Below, piece after piece: positions 7,848 through 18,981 of a stretch of 64,000 nucleotides of DNA. A program made the translations under genes and the position numbers. Each line of letters begins with the position of its first letter. Within the stretch, counting starts at the first letter, position 1. The notes beneath the pieces are model-generated. The model saw nothing but the letters and a program-made list of their open reading frames with translations. It was not told where the DNA came from and made no database searches. The stretch comes from Planctomycetes bacterium MalM25 (GTDB lineage Bacteria; Planctomycetota; Planctomycetia; Pirellulales; Lacipirellulaceae), in assembly GCA_007745835.1 (NCBI GenBank), contig CP036424.1:2653968-2717967 (forward strand), given 5' to 3'.

Positions 7848-8840
7848 TCACGCGGTTGGGTGGTCATCCCCGGCGCCGGCGAGGGTCTCCAGGGCGTGCG
7901 GCAGCACGTCGGACATCAGGCGGAGCGTGTCGACGGCGCCTTTGGGTGACCCCGGCAGGTTGATAATCAGCGACCGCCCCGCGACCCCCGCGACGGCTCG
8001 CGACAGGAAGGCGTGCGGCTTACCCGGCAGACAACGCGTTCGGGCCAATTCCAGGAGGCCGGGGTGCGGGCGTTCGATCACGGCGGCGGTCGCCTCGGGC
8101 GTGACGTCGCGCGGGCCAACGCCCGTGCCGCCTGTCGTGAGGATCAGGGCAGGGGAGGGCGCCCCGTCGAGCCACTCACGCAGCTGAGCGACGATCCCGT
8201 GATGATCATCGGGGACGAGCGCGGTCGCCGCCACCTGCGAGCCCAGGAATTGCTCCGCCGCCTCGACAAGAAGCGGGGTCGCACGATCTTCGTTCTCGCC
8301 CGCCGAACGACTGTCGCTGACGGTGAGGATCGCGGTCCGCGGGCTGCCGCTGCGTGGCTTGGCGTTGGGGCCCGACTTTCCGCCTGTCTTCTCGACGACT
8401 CGGATCGACTCGATCACGATCGCCGGGTTCAGCGCCTTGCCCATATCGACGACGTTCAGCGCGGCGCCGGCGACGGCCGTGAGGGCCTCCATCTCGACGC
8501 CGGTCTGCCCCGCGGTGCGGGTTGAGGCTTCGAGCACGACCGTCTCGCCTTCGAGGCGGGCCTGAACCTCGATGTGGGAGAGGGGCAACGGGTGGCAGAG
8601 CATCACCAGGTCCGAGGTCTTTTTGGCCGCCTGGATGCCTCCCAACCGAGCGACTTGGAGCAGATCCCCCTTCTTGAGCTCGTTCGAACGGATGGCGGCG
8701 GCGACCTCGGGACCGACCAGCACGCGTCCTTCAGCGACCGCCCGGCGGTTGGTGATCGGCTTGCCACCCACATCGACCATGCGGGCTTGGCCCTGGGAAT
8801 CGACGTGCGAGAGGCACGGCGCTGGTTCTTCTGAGGGCAT
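7848..8840 (-). CDS. moaCB: bifunctional MoaC-MoaB molybdenum cofactor protein
   Basis: Two enzymes are fused in about 330 residues. The N-terminal half is MoaC (cyclic pyranopterin monophosphate synthase): MVDVGGKPITNRRAVAEG, KTSDLVMLCHPLPLSH and TAGQTGVEMEALTAV are its signatures. After a linker (KPRSGSPR), the C-terminal half is MoaB/MogA-like (molybdopterin adenylyltransferase type): AILTVSDSRSAGENEDRATP, ILTTGGTGVGPRDVTPEAT and INLPGSPKGAVDTL. ATG 8840 is the chosen start, 5 nt after the moeA stop; a GTG at 8858 would overlap moeA by 13 nt. The fusion joins step 1 and a late step of the pathway. MoaCB fusions are known in other bacteria. Confidence 0.93.
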   Translation of the reverse strand: MPSEEPAPCLSHVDSQGQARMVDVGGKPITNRRAVAEGRVLVGPEVAAAIRSNELKKGDLLQVARLGGIQAAKKTSDLVMLCHPLPLSHIEVQARLEGETVVLEASTRTAGQTGVEMEALTAVAGAALNVVDMGKALNPAIVIESIRVVEKTGGKSGPNAKPRSGSPRTAILTVSDSRSAGENEDRATPLLVEAAEQFLGSQVAATALVPDDHHGIVAQLREWLDGAPSPALILTTGGTGVGPRDVTPEATAAVIERPHPGLLELARTRCLPGKPHAFLSRAVAGVAGRSLIINLPGSPKGAVDTLRLMSDVLPHALETLAGAGDDHPTA

Positions 8841-8845
8841 GCTCG

Positions 8846-10042
8846 CTAGATCGTCCACGGGTAGAAGGCGTACGGGCCGACGCCGTCCGAACCGGGCGGC
8901 GCCTCGATAAACCCATCCGACGAGGCGGGACCACAGACATCTCCCGAGCCGCGGAGCGGAACCAAGCGGACGAGCCCCTCGGCAGCACGCTCAACCGGCC
9001 GCCACCAGGCGACCTTCTGCGGCTTTCCGCTCCATGCTTCGAGCTTCACCATCGTAGCGGGCGGGTCGGGCGTATCGAAGCCGGCCCGCTTACGGAGAAT
9101 CGGGGCCACCATCCGGCGAGCCGTGCAAAGGACCGACAGGGGATTACCAGGGAGTCCCAGGACCGGCGTCACTCCAACCATCGCCCCGAGCATTGGCTGG
9201 CCGGGGCGGGCCGCGATGCGGTGAAAGATGATCTCACCCCCCAGGCCGCGGACCGCGTCGGGGACAAAGTCGTATGCCCCCTTAGAGACCCCGCCGGTCA
9301 GGATCACGATATCGGCCGATGCAGCCATCTTTCCGAGTTTTTCATTCAACGCTTCGAGCGTATCGACCGCGTGCTCTCTCGAGACGTCAGCAACCCAGGG
9401 CAGGGGGGTGAACATCGAGGACAATACCGGGCCGTTGGAATCCCTTAGCCGCCAGCTCGGCAGCTCTGAGGGTGGCTCTTCGGCTCTCACGAGCTCGTCT
9501 CCGGTCGTCAGCACGGCGACCCGAAGCGGGCGGAAAACCTCGACGCTCGGCGGGCCGATCGTCGCCAAGGCGCCGATCGCTGCGGGAGTGAGCTGGCGGC
9601 CCGCGGCGAGCACTTGATCGCCCGCCCGGGCGTTCTCACCGCCACAGCGTATGTCGGCGCCCTCGGTTAGTTCGGCTTCCGGCAGCAGAGCGAGTCGTTC
9701 TTGATCGACCTCGCCACGCTCAAGCCGGACCACGGTGTCGGCCGCGGGCGGCAGAGGACTGCCGGTGTAGATCCTCCGAACGACGCCTGGCGGGAGCGGC
9801 TCAGGGGGCTGGCCAATGCGGCACTCGCCCCGGATCGGAAGCGGCTGCTCACGAAGCTCCGCCAACCGGACGGCGAAGCCATCCATCGCGCTGACATCGC
9901 ACGCCGGGCTGTCGCGATCGAGCCGCAACGGTTCGGACAGAACCCGCCCCCCCAGCAGATCAGTGGCTGGGGCCCGTTTCTCAGCGCCTACCGGACCGAT
10001 GCGAGCCAGCAGGTCGGCCAACGCTTGACGGTGATCGTTCAT
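8846..10042 (-). CDS. moeA: molybdopterin molybdotransferase MoeA
   Basis: MoeA inserts molybdate into adenylylated molybdopterin. This 398-residue protein shows the MoeA domain order: the N-terminal segment (ACDVSAMDGFAVR), the linker (RIYTGSPLPPAADTVVRLE), the MoCF-binding core (PLRVAVLTTGDELV, ILTGGVSKGAYDFVPDAV, LGLPGNPLSVLCT) and a C-terminal beta domain. The conserved Asp of AMDGFA and the GGVSxGxxD motif are intact. ATG 10042 (MNDHRQALADLL) is chosen because upstream codons run into tRNA-Phe. The gene is co-directional with moaCB 5 nt downstream, forming a moeA-moaCB operon. Confidence 0.94.
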   Translation of the reverse strand: MNDHRQALADLLARIGPVGAEKRAPATDLLGGRVLSEPLRLDRDSPACDVSAMDGFAVRLAELREQPLPIRGECRIGQPPEPLPPGVVRRIYTGSPLPPAADTVVRLERGEVDQERLALLPEAELTEGADIRCGGENARAGDQVLAAGRQLTPAAIGALATIGPPSVEVFRPLRVAVLTTGDELVRAEEPPSELPSWRLRDSNGPVLSSMFTPLPWVADVSREHAVDTLEALNEKLGKMAASADIVILTGGVSKGAYDFVPDAVRGLGGEIIFHRIAARPGQPMLGAMVGVTPVLGLPGNPLSVLCTARRMVAPILRKRAGFDTPDPPATMVKLEAWSGKPQKVAWWRPVERAAEGLVRLVPLRGSGDVCGPASSDGFIEAPPGSDGVGPYAFYPWTI

Positions 10043-10147
10043 GCGGGGAGAGGGGAAACTACCGCCTTCCACGCCCCAGCTCGCGAGCCGAGGCGACCCG
10101 GCTGGCCTGCCGGCGAAAGGGCTGGAGATTCCAAGCCCCATAAGAAG

Positions 10148-10220
10148 TGGGCAGAGGCGGATTTGAACCGCCGACACCCGCATTTTCAGTGCGGTGCTCT
10201 ACCAACTGAGCTATCTGCCC
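10148..10220 (-). tRNA. tRNA-Phe (GAA)
   Basis: Read on the minus strand, the 7-bp acceptor stem GGGCAGA/TCTGCCC, a D-loop GCTCAGTTGGTAGAGC, the anticodon stem-loop CCGCA-CTGAAAA-TGCGG and GGTTCAAATCC form a complete cloverleaf. The anticodon is GAA. The discriminator is A and the genomic sequence continues CTT, so CCA is not encoded. It lies upstream of moeA on the same strand. Confidence 0.96.
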
Positions 10221-10238
10221 CCACTCGGTAGACTCTCG

Positions 10239-10266
10239 ATCTTAGCTAACCGAGCGCCGTTGTAAA
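10239..10266 (-). promoter_or_regulatory. sigma-70-type promoter of tRNA-Phe
   Basis: On the minus strand, TTTACA (10266-10261) and TAAGAT (10244-10239) are separated by 16 nt, about 18 nt before the tRNA. Position and sequence fit a -35/-10 pair; this is inferred from sequence only. Confidence 0.5.
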
Positions 10267-10416
10267 CGGGGGCAGGGCAACCAGTTAGGGGACCGGGACG
10301 CCGAGGGGTCGGTTCGGGAGGCTCGCAAGGGATGCACGGGCATGCTTGACCTGTGAACAACCTCTGTTAGGACTTTGACCACACCCGATCGCCTGCCAGC
10401 CCCCTTGAGTACGCCG

Positions 10417-11769
10417 ATGTCCCGCGTCTGCCGCCTCGCCCTCACGTCCTTCCTGATAGCCCCCATCGCCTCGGTGGTCGAAGGGCACCCCGCCGGGGAA
10501 CACGCCCCCGAACCGTACGCCCCTGCCGAGCAGCACCGCCCCACGCCGCTGCCCGATCGCCTCGTGCTGACCTGGAGCGACGCACCCGCCACCTCGATCG
10601 ACATCACTTACCGCACCGAACCGGGCGTGGGACCGACGGTCGGTGAGTGGATCGAGGCGAGCCGCGTCCTCGGTGACCACAAGCGGGGCGATATCAAGGA
10701 GGCCGAGCGTCTGGAGGGCTCTAGCGAGCCTTTTACCAGCGATCTGGGCGGCGCCCGGATGCACACGGTCAAACTGCGAGGGCTTAAGCCGACGACCAAG
10801 TACGCCTACCGTGTGGGCGACGGGGTAAACTGGAGCCCTTGGGGCCACTTCACGACGGCGAGCAACAAGCCGGCCCCCTTTGAGTTCCTCTACTTCGGCG
10901 ACGCCCAGAACGCCGTCAGGGCCCTCTGGTCGCGGGTTCGTCGCGAGGCGCACGCCGAGTCGCCCCGGGCCGCCTTCGCGGTGCATGCGGGCGACCTGAT
11001 CAACCGCTCGGAGTCCGACGCCGAGTGGGGCGAGTGGCACGAGGCGGCTGGCTGGCTGAACGGAACCATCCCGACCGTCGCGGTACCTGGCAACCACGAG
11101 TACCGCGTGAAGGGCCTCTGGCCGACCGTCTCGGGGCACTGGCGGCCCTCTTTCAGCTTCCCGGAGAACGGCGTCCGTGGCCTCGAAGAGACTTGCTACT
11201 GGTTCGACTACCAAGGCGTCAGGTTCCTCGCCCTCGACTCGAACACCAAGCACCAAGAACAGGCCGAGTGGCTCGACCGGACGCTATCCGATTTACCGCC
11301 CACTAAATGGACGATCGCAACGTTCCACCATCCGATGTACTCGGCGGCGAAGAACCGAGACAACGCGACGCTCCGCAAGATCTGGAAGCCGGTCTTCGAT
11401 AAGCACGGGATTGACCTCGCGCTGACGGGGCACGACCATGCGTACGCCCGCTCGGGGCTCGGGGGGCCGCTTGACTCAGACCGCGAGGAAAACCTCGCCA
11501 CGGGCTTACGCGACCAGCAGGGCAAGACCGTTTATGTCGTGAGTGTCAGCGGCCCCAAGAGCTACCCACTCAGCCAAGCTTGGGACGTGAGCCGCAGCGG
11601 CTCGGGCGTGCAGCTCTATCAAGTTATCCGCGTGGAAGACGACCGAATCGAGTACCGAGCGCACCGCGCGTCTGGAGAGCTCTACGACGCCTTCTCGCTT
11701 ACCAAAGACGCCATGGGACAAGTTCGCCTAACGGAAGAGGCGCCGGACTTACCCGAGATTCACGAATGA
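10417..11769 (+). CDS. secreted metallophosphoesterase with N-terminal fibronectin-like domain (purple acid phosphatase type)
   Basis: The 450-residue protein starts with a signal peptide (RLALTSFLIAPIASVVEG). It then has a fibronectin-III-like domain (LVLTWSDAPATSIDITYRTE ... VKLRGLKPTTKYAYRVGDG), as in purple acid phosphatases. The calcineurin-type metal motifs follow in order: YFGDAQ, HAGDLIN, VPGNHEYR, TFHHPMYS and TGHDHAYAR. Known members hydrolyse phosphate esters or anhydrides with a two-metal centre outside the cytoplasm. ATG 10417 is preferred; TTG 10405 is an in-frame alternative. It stands alone between tRNA-Phe and a convergent two-component operon. Substrate unknown. Confidence 0.9.
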   Translation: MSRVCRLALTSFLIAPIASVVEGHPAGEHAPEPYAPAEQHRPTPLPDRLVLTWSDAPATSIDITYRTEPGVGPTVGEWIEASRVLGDHKRGDIKEAERLEGSSEPFTSDLGGARMHTVKLRGLKPTTKYAYRVGDGVNWSPWGHFTTASNKPAPFEFLYFGDAQNAVRALWSRVRREAHAESPRAAFAVHAGDLINRSESDAEWGEWHEAAGWLNGTIPTVAVPGNHEYRVKGLWPTVSGHWRPSFSFPENGVRGLEETCYWFDYQGVRFLALDSNTKHQEQAEWLDRTLSDLPPTKWTIATFHHPMYSAAKNRDNATLRKIWKPVFDKHGIDLALTGHDHAYARSGLGGPLDSDREENLATGLRDQQGKTVYVVSVSGPKSYPLSQAWDVSRSGSGVQLYQVIRVEDDRIEYRAHRASGELYDAFSLTKDAMGQVRLTEEAPDLPEIHE

Positions 11770-11794
11770 CTCCTGCGGCAGACCTCGCCGACGG

Positions 11795-12712
11795 CTAATC
11801 GGCCATGACGAACTGGCCGCCGATATCGTAGAAGGGTCCGCACGGCTTGCAGCGGCGAATGCGGCAGACAACCCGGATCTGCTTGGCGACGACTTGGGTG
11901 GCGTTCCAGCAGATCGCGACGTAGTCAGCGTTGGTGGCCCGGGTGTGGAGGAATCGCCCCCCGCTCTCCGACAGGTCACGCAACGCGATCTTGAAAGGGT
12001 CGCCGGTGCGATTCCAGTCACGATCGACCGGGACGGCGTCGGCGATCGTGTAGCACGTGACGCGGTCGTTGCCGCGTGCCTGATGCCCGGGCAAGGGCAC
12101 ACTCTGCGGCTTGTCCGTTTCCGTCACCTCGCTCTCAGCGAGTCGACGAATAAAGTCACGAACCGCTTTGGGCGGGTCAGGGATGTCCTCGGCGAAATCG
12201 AACACCGCCTCAAGCCGGTCATCAAACAGTTCGGTCAGCTCCACGAGGGTGGTCTCGATCTGATGGAGCAGGTTGATCTTTTTCGCCGCATTGCTCTTGG
12301 CTTTCTTGGGCGGCTCGGGGGCGACGCGTTTCGTGCGCCCCGTGTTCTCGATCATCGCCTGGACCTTGGTGGCGACGACGTCGTAGTTGATCGGCTTGTG
12401 CAAAACGTCGTAAACGCCTCGCGACATCAGATCGCGGACCAGCCGAGCGTCGGAGAGAGCCGTGAGCACCATGACGTTAGGCGCTTCGGGCAGTTTCAGC
12501 AGGTCCGCGCAGAGGGCGTGCCCGTGACGGTTGGGCATCCTCAAATCGGTGACAACCGCGTCGTAAGACCTCTCACTAGCCTTCTTAATTGCGTCGGCTC
12601 CGTCCACCGCCAAGTCGCACTGAATCCCGCTAGCAAGCAATGCGCGGCTCGTGAGCTCGCGAACTTGCGGCTCATCGTCGACAACCAGAACATTGCGCTT
12701 AGTGCTAGCCAT
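11795..12712 (-). CDS. response regulator with C-terminal PilZ-like domain
   Basis: The N-terminal receiver domain (about 1-125) has the acidic pair VVDDEP, the phospho-acceptor Asp in VVTDLRMPNRHG, the switch Thr in VLTALSD and the Lys in HKPI. A charged linker (RVAPEPPKKAKSNAAKK) and a helical segment follow. The last ~90 residues (FKIALRDLSESGGRFLHTR ... RVVCRIRRCKPCGPFYDIGGQFV) resemble a PilZ-type beta barrel by pattern (DxSxxG, then a strand ending near the C terminus), but the N-terminal RxxxR motif needed for c-di-GMP is not clear. It follows the histidine kinase gene by 4 nt. The nearby diguanylate cyclase makes a c-di-GMP link attractive but unproven. Confidence 0.85.
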   Translation of the reverse strand: MASTKRNVLVVDDEPQVRELTSRALLASGIQCDLAVDGADAIKKASERSYDAVVTDLRMPNRHGHALCADLLKLPEAPNVMVLTALSDARLVRDLMSRGVYDVLHKPINYDVVATKVQAMIENTGRTKRVAPEPPKKAKSNAAKKINLLHQIETTLVELTELFDDRLEAVFDFAEDIPDPPKAVRDFIRRLAESEVTETDKPQSVPLPGHQARGNDRVTCYTIADAVPVDRDWNRTGDPFKIALRDLSESGGRFLHTRATNADYVAICWNATQVVAKQIRVVCRIRRCKPCGPFYDIGGQFVMAD

Positions 12713-12716
12713 GACT

Positions 12717-13556
12717 TTAAAACGGGGCGGCTACGGCCAGGAGCTCGTCGGGGTCAAAATCATCGTCATCCTCAGCGAGAAGGCTCATCACGGGGAGAAT
12801 CAGCTCGAACCGGGCGCCCTCGTCAACGGCGCTCGTGAAACGGATCGCCCCCGAGGAACCCGACACGAACGAGGCGACCATCGACAAGCCGAGGCCGGTC
12901 CCCTTGCCAACCGCTTTGGTCGTGAAGAAGGGCTCGAACAATCGCTGCTGGGTCTCGGGGTCGATGCCTTCGCCGTCGTCTTCGACGGAAACCGCCACGT
13001 ACTGCCCCGCTTCCACCTTCCCGAGATCCAACTCCAGAGGCTCGGCGAACTCCAGCAGCCGTGTCCGCAGGCGGATGACGCCCCCTTCCGACATTGCATC
13101 GCGAGCGTTCACGCACAGATTCAGCAGCGCCTGACGCAGCAAGCCATCGGCGGCCGCGACCATCGGCAGATCATCCGCGCAATCGACTTCGACCCGCACC
13201 TCCTCGCCTAGGATCGGGCCCAGAAGCAGCCGCAAAGACTCAACAGCGTCGTTCGCGTCGGCGGGCCCGTCGTGATCTTCATCGGCGCGGGCGAGTTGGA
13301 GAAGCCGCGAGGCGAGCGTCGCCGCTCGATCGGCAGCGTTGAGGGCGTTCGTCAGATCATCGCGTGTCGCACTCCCTTCCGGCAGGCTGTCGCGGGCGAA
13401 AGTGACGTAGCCGCACACAATCTGCAGGACGTTATTGAACTCGTGGGACACCCCCGCGGCGAGACGATTGATCGCCTCCATCCGCTGGTTGGTCGCGTAG
13501 CCGAGCGATTCGTTGGCGGCTTGGTTCACGTCGTCAGCGTTGGGGTTTGAATTCAC
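12717..13556 (-). CDS. cytoplasmic sensor histidine kinase
   Basis: This 279-residue kinase has no transmembrane or obvious sensor domain. It begins with a dimerisation/phosphotransfer helix whose H-box is RLAAGVSHEFNNVLQIVCG. The HATPase domain follows with N-box LLNLCVNARDAM, G1 VEDDGEGIDPE, F-box LFEPFFTTKAVGKGTGLGLSMV and G2 GLGLS. The EFNN variant of the H-box is typical of NtrB-like and hybrid cytosolic kinases. The C terminus is acidic (AEDDDDFDPDELL). It precedes the response regulator gene on the same strand by 4 nt, so the two are an operon and probable partners. The stimulus is unknown. Confidence 0.93.
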   Translation of the reverse strand: MNSNPNADDVNQAANESLGYATNQRMEAINRLAAGVSHEFNNVLQIVCGYVTFARDSLPEGSATRDDLTNALNAADRAATLASRLLQLARADEDHDGPADANDAVESLRLLLGPILGEEVRVEVDCADDLPMVAAADGLLRQALLNLCVNARDAMSEGGVIRLRTRLLEFAEPLELDLGKVEAGQYVAVSVEDDGEGIDPETQQRLFEPFFTTKAVGKGTGLGLSMVASFVSGSSGAIRFTSAVDEGARFELILPVMSLLAEDDDDFDPDELLAVAAPF

Positions 13557-13860
13557 TGCGAGGCAGGGCGGGCACTGAAAGATTACGTCGCGCCGCAGGC
13601 TGTACCCCCAAACGGACGGTAAACCACACTCGGACTACCAGTGGGTCGCCATAACCCGCCCAAGCCGCACAGGCGTCGCTCCTTCGCCTGGGTGTCCGCT
13701 CTCCTCCGGGCCATAGCAGCACTCGGGTTTTCTGAAAACCGAAAAGATTTGGCATTTCGTTGCGTCCCCACCAGAGCGTCCTACATTTTCCGGCCGGGAC
13801 TACGCCGCTGAAAATCTGCCCGCGCCTGCCCCCCACCGCATCGCCAAGCTGTACACCACC
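13557..13860. other. divergent intergenic region, kinase operon / diguanylate cyclase
   Basis: This 304-bp spacer must hold divergent promoters. No convincing -35/-10 pair was found on either strand. A TGGCA...TTGC element at 13750-13762 resembles a sigma-54 site but has one base too few between GG and GC. Confidence 0.5.
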
Positions 13861-15333
13861 ATGGAATTGCTCCTAGCTACGACCGGAACGCCACTGCTGC
13901 TCGTGAACCTCGTCTTCGCCGTGATCGCCCTGGCGGTCGGGTTTGCGGCGGGGGCCTGGGTGTGCGGGGGGAAAAGCTCCAACGACTCATCCCGCGAAGA
14001 AGAAGCGGCGTCCGCAGCCGAAAGATTGATCGAGCTCGAACGCGCCATGATGGCGAGCGATCGCTTGCGAGATTTGGCCGCCAGCGTCGCGTCCGATGTC
14101 GGCACCCACAACGCCAGCATCGGAGCCATCGAGCAACAACTCGCCCAAGCCAAAGCCTCCGACAGCCCCAACGAAGAGGCCGTCACCGAGGCCATGGTTC
14201 AGATCGAAGGCGCCAACGCGGCTCTGCAAGCCAAGCTGGCCAAGGCCGAGCAGCAGATCCAGGCGCAGGCTGAGCAGATCAAGACCCACGAGTCCGAGGC
14301 TCGCACCGACTCGCTCACAAAGCTCTCCAACCGCCGAGCCTTCGACGACGAACTCGCCCGCCGATTCTCGGAGTGGGAGCGCAAGAACACCCCGTTCTCG
14401 CTGCTCATCTTGGACGTCGATCACTTCAAGAAGTTCAACGACACCCACGGGCACCAGGCGGGGGATGAAGTGCTTCGCAAAGTGGGCGCTGCCATCGCCA
14501 AATGCGCACGCGACATGGACCTCCCTTGCCGCTACGGAGGCGAGGAATTCGCCATCGTGATGCCCGCCACGAAAGACGCCGATGGCAACGCCCTGGCCGA
14601 ACGGGTCCGCACCACCATTGAGGGAATGCGCATCCAGTTCGAGGGGAAGACGCTTAGCGTGACAACCAGCCTGGGCCTCGCAACCGTCGAAAGGGACGAC
14701 GACGTCACCCGCCTTATCAAGCGTGCCGACGAGGCCCTTTACGTCGCCAAGGACGCCGGACGGAACAACGGGCAACGCCACACGGGGTCCGGCTGCGTGC
14801 CAATCACGGCCAGGAAGGCCAAGCCGAAGCAGGCCGCAGCCCCCGCAGAAATGCCCGCGACCGCCGTGCTGGACCGGCTCCCCAACCGGACCCGATTCCT
14901 CGAGATCCTCCGCAACGAAGTCCGAAGCTCTCAGGATTCCGGAAACCCGCTCTCGGTAATCACTGCCGAGCTAGACGGCTACAAGAAGCTGGAAGACGAA
15001 TTCGGCGAAGCGGTCGCCAAGCTGACGCTCGACTCGATCGCTCAGTTTCTTGACAGCTCGCTCCAGGCGAGCGACCAGCTTGGTCGCCTGAACGATGGCC
15101 AGTTCATCTTGCTCCTACCGAGCCAACGGGCTGAAGAGGCACAGCAGGTCAGGGACCGTGTCACCTCCGCTCTGTCAAACTGTACGATCCCACTGGGCGA
15201 TAACCAAATGCGGCTCACCACCGCCATGAGTGTCACTCAGCTGACCCAGGAAGACTCGGCGGTCTCGTTCATGCAACGTGCTGAACGGCTACTCAAAACT
15301 GCCGTACCGTCCTCCCCCATGTCCGCAGTCTGA
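13861..15333 (+). CDS. membrane-anchored diguanylate cyclase with tandem GGDEF domains
   Basis: The 490-residue protein has an N-terminal membrane helix (LLLVNLVFAVIALAVGFAAGAWV) and an Ala/Glu-rich coiled coil to about residue 150. A complete GGDEF domain follows (DSLTKLSNRRAFDDEL, LILDVDHFKKFNDTHGH, RYGGEEF near 226). RDMD sits five residues before GGEEF, matching the RxxD inhibitory I-site, so product inhibition by c-di-GMP is likely. A second GGDEF-like domain follows (VLDRLPNRTRFLEIL ... GRLNDGQFILLLPS near 412) in which the signature is NDGQF; it is expected to be catalytically dead. The first domain should make c-di-GMP. It faces the 23S unit and is divergent from the kinase operon. 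Confidence 0.94.
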   Translation: MELLLATTGTPLLLVNLVFAVIALAVGFAAGAWVCGGKSSNDSSREEEAASAAERLIELERAMMASDRLRDLAASVASDVGTHNASIGAIEQQLAQAKASDSPNEEAVTEAMVQIEGANAALQAKLAKAEQQIQAQAEQIKTHESEARTDSLTKLSNRRAFDDELARRFSEWERKNTPFSLLILDVDHFKKFNDTHGHQAGDEVLRKVGAAIAKCARDMDLPCRYGGEEFAIVMPATKDADGNALAERVRTTIEGMRIQFEGKTLSVTTSLGLATVERDDDVTRLIKRADEALYVAKDAGRNNGQRHTGSGCVPITARKAKPKQAAAPAEMPATAVLDRLPNRTRFLEILRNEVRSSQDSGNPLSVITAELDGYKKLEDEFGEAVAKLTLDSIAQFLDSSLQASDQLGRLNDGQFILLLPSQRAEEAQQVRDRVTSALSNCTIPLGDNQMRLTTAMSVTQLTQEDSAVSFMQRAERLLKTAVPSSPMSAV

Positions 15334-15380
15334 GACACGCGAGACCTCCCCTCGTAACGCAAAATCGGCTCCGCGAATCG

Positions 15381-15410
15381 CGGCCGAGCGGCCCCACGGC
15401 CGCTCGGCCG
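15381..15410 (+). terminator. perfect 13-bp hairpin after the diguanylate cyclase gene
   Basis: Arms at 15381-15393 and 15398-15410 (CGGCCGAGCGGCC and its complement) enclose a 4-nt loop CCAC, about 48 nt after the stop. The following sequence TAAATCGTTT is only weakly T-rich, so this is a probable rather than textbook intrinsic terminator. Confidence 0.6.
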
Positions 15411-15544
15411 TAAATCGTTTGGAACAACCCCTTGTGTCTTGCTCAAGACACCGTAACATCTGGGCCGAAGCTATGGTTCCCGGCGGCCAGTTCGACGGCT
15501 CTCCAGCCCTCGACAGGTTCTTCAGGAAATCTTCAAAACCCCCT

Positions 15545-15573
15545 TTGACAGCCCCTCCCCCCCCGGATATTAT
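15545..15573 (+). promoter_or_regulatory. consensus sigma-70 promoter of the 23S-5S rRNA unit
   Basis: TTGACA at 15545-15550 and TATTAT at 15568-15573 are separated by exactly 17 bp, a near-ideal housekeeping promoter. The predicted start near 15580 gives a leader of roughly 460 nt before 23S rRNA. It explains how a 23S-5S unit without an adjacent 16S gene is transcribed. Confidence 0.75.
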
Positions 15574-15675
15574 TCTGAGCTCGCGAGTGACGGAGCGAGC
15601 GAAGCAGTCAGCAGCACGGCGGCGAATGACGCCCCCCGACTGATTTCTTCGTGCGTCCCGTTTCTCGCGACGCCC

Positions 15676-15719
15676 CACCACGAGGCCTAGCATTTCCTTC
15701 AGGAATGCCTCGCGTGGTG
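15676..15719 (+). other. long imperfect hairpin in the rRNA leader
   Basis: An outer stem (CACCACGAGGC with GCCTCGCGTGGTG, 2-nt bulge) and an inner stem (GCATTTCC/GGAATGC) enclose a small TTCA loop. It lies between the promoter and the boxA-like site. It is probably a structural element of the leader transcript; function unknown. A second hairpin at 15940-15965 (8-bp arms GCCACCGG/CCGGTGGC) lies closer to 23S. Confidence 0.55.
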
Positions 15720-15743
15720 AACCCCGGCAGCTTGTGGCCGGAG

Positions 15744-15773
15744 CTGGCATTTGCCAGTGATCTTTGACAATTT
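15744..15773 (+). promoter_or_regulatory. boxB/boxA-like rRNA antitermination site
   Basis: A small hairpin (CTGGC-ATTT-GCCAG, 15744-15757) is directly followed by TGATCTTTGACAATTT (15758-15773). The E. coli rrn boxA reads TGCTCTTTAACAATTT, so 14 of 16 positions match. Hairpin followed by boxA is the arrangement bound by the NusB/NusE antitermination complex in rRNA leaders. Confidence 0.65.
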
Positions 15774-16023
15774 GGTTCGAGCAAGAGTGGCATCTTAATT
15801 TGAGGATGTCCGACTCGACGGTCAGTCGATGTGACTGATCCAAGAGGAGGGCAGTCCTCAGTCGAGCTCCTTTGGCTCCCGGCAACAAGTTGGGCCGTCT
15901 AGCCCCACGAGTCGCCAGGAGCACATTGAAGCGTTACTCGCCACCGGTCTTCGCCGGCCGGTGGCAAAGTAGCAACCATTCTTCGATCGCGATAATACGG
16001 CGTCGGGTTCGCCCGCCGCTGCT

Positions 16024-16042
16024 CTTGGAGCGTTCGATTAAT

Positions 16043-16048
<6 letters not shown>
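16024..16048 (+). other. 5' half of the 23S pre-rRNA processing stem
   Basis: These 25 nt pair with 18841-18865 with only two mismatched positions, which are allowed as G-U pairs in RNA. The duplex brackets the mature 23S rRNA and is the expected RNase III substrate. Confidence 0.7.
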
Positions 16049-18848
<2,800 letters not shown>

Positions 18849-18981
18849 TAATCAAACGCTTCAAGCGTGCGAGCGAGTGACCATTCTCAATAGAATGTTC
18901 ACTCTGTTGCTCTTGCTCGAGCCTCGTCAAAGACAAGCACTGAACGTGCAGGCGGGTGTGACCTAGCGGTCACACCCGGCT

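Noticed and set aside
13749-13763. Sigma-54-like element upstream of the diguanylate cyclase
   Set aside because: GG and GC are separated by 9 rather than the invariant 10 bases.
15764-15769. Second TTGACA as an rRNA promoter
   Set aside because: No -10 at a permitted distance; the sequence is part of the boxA-like site.
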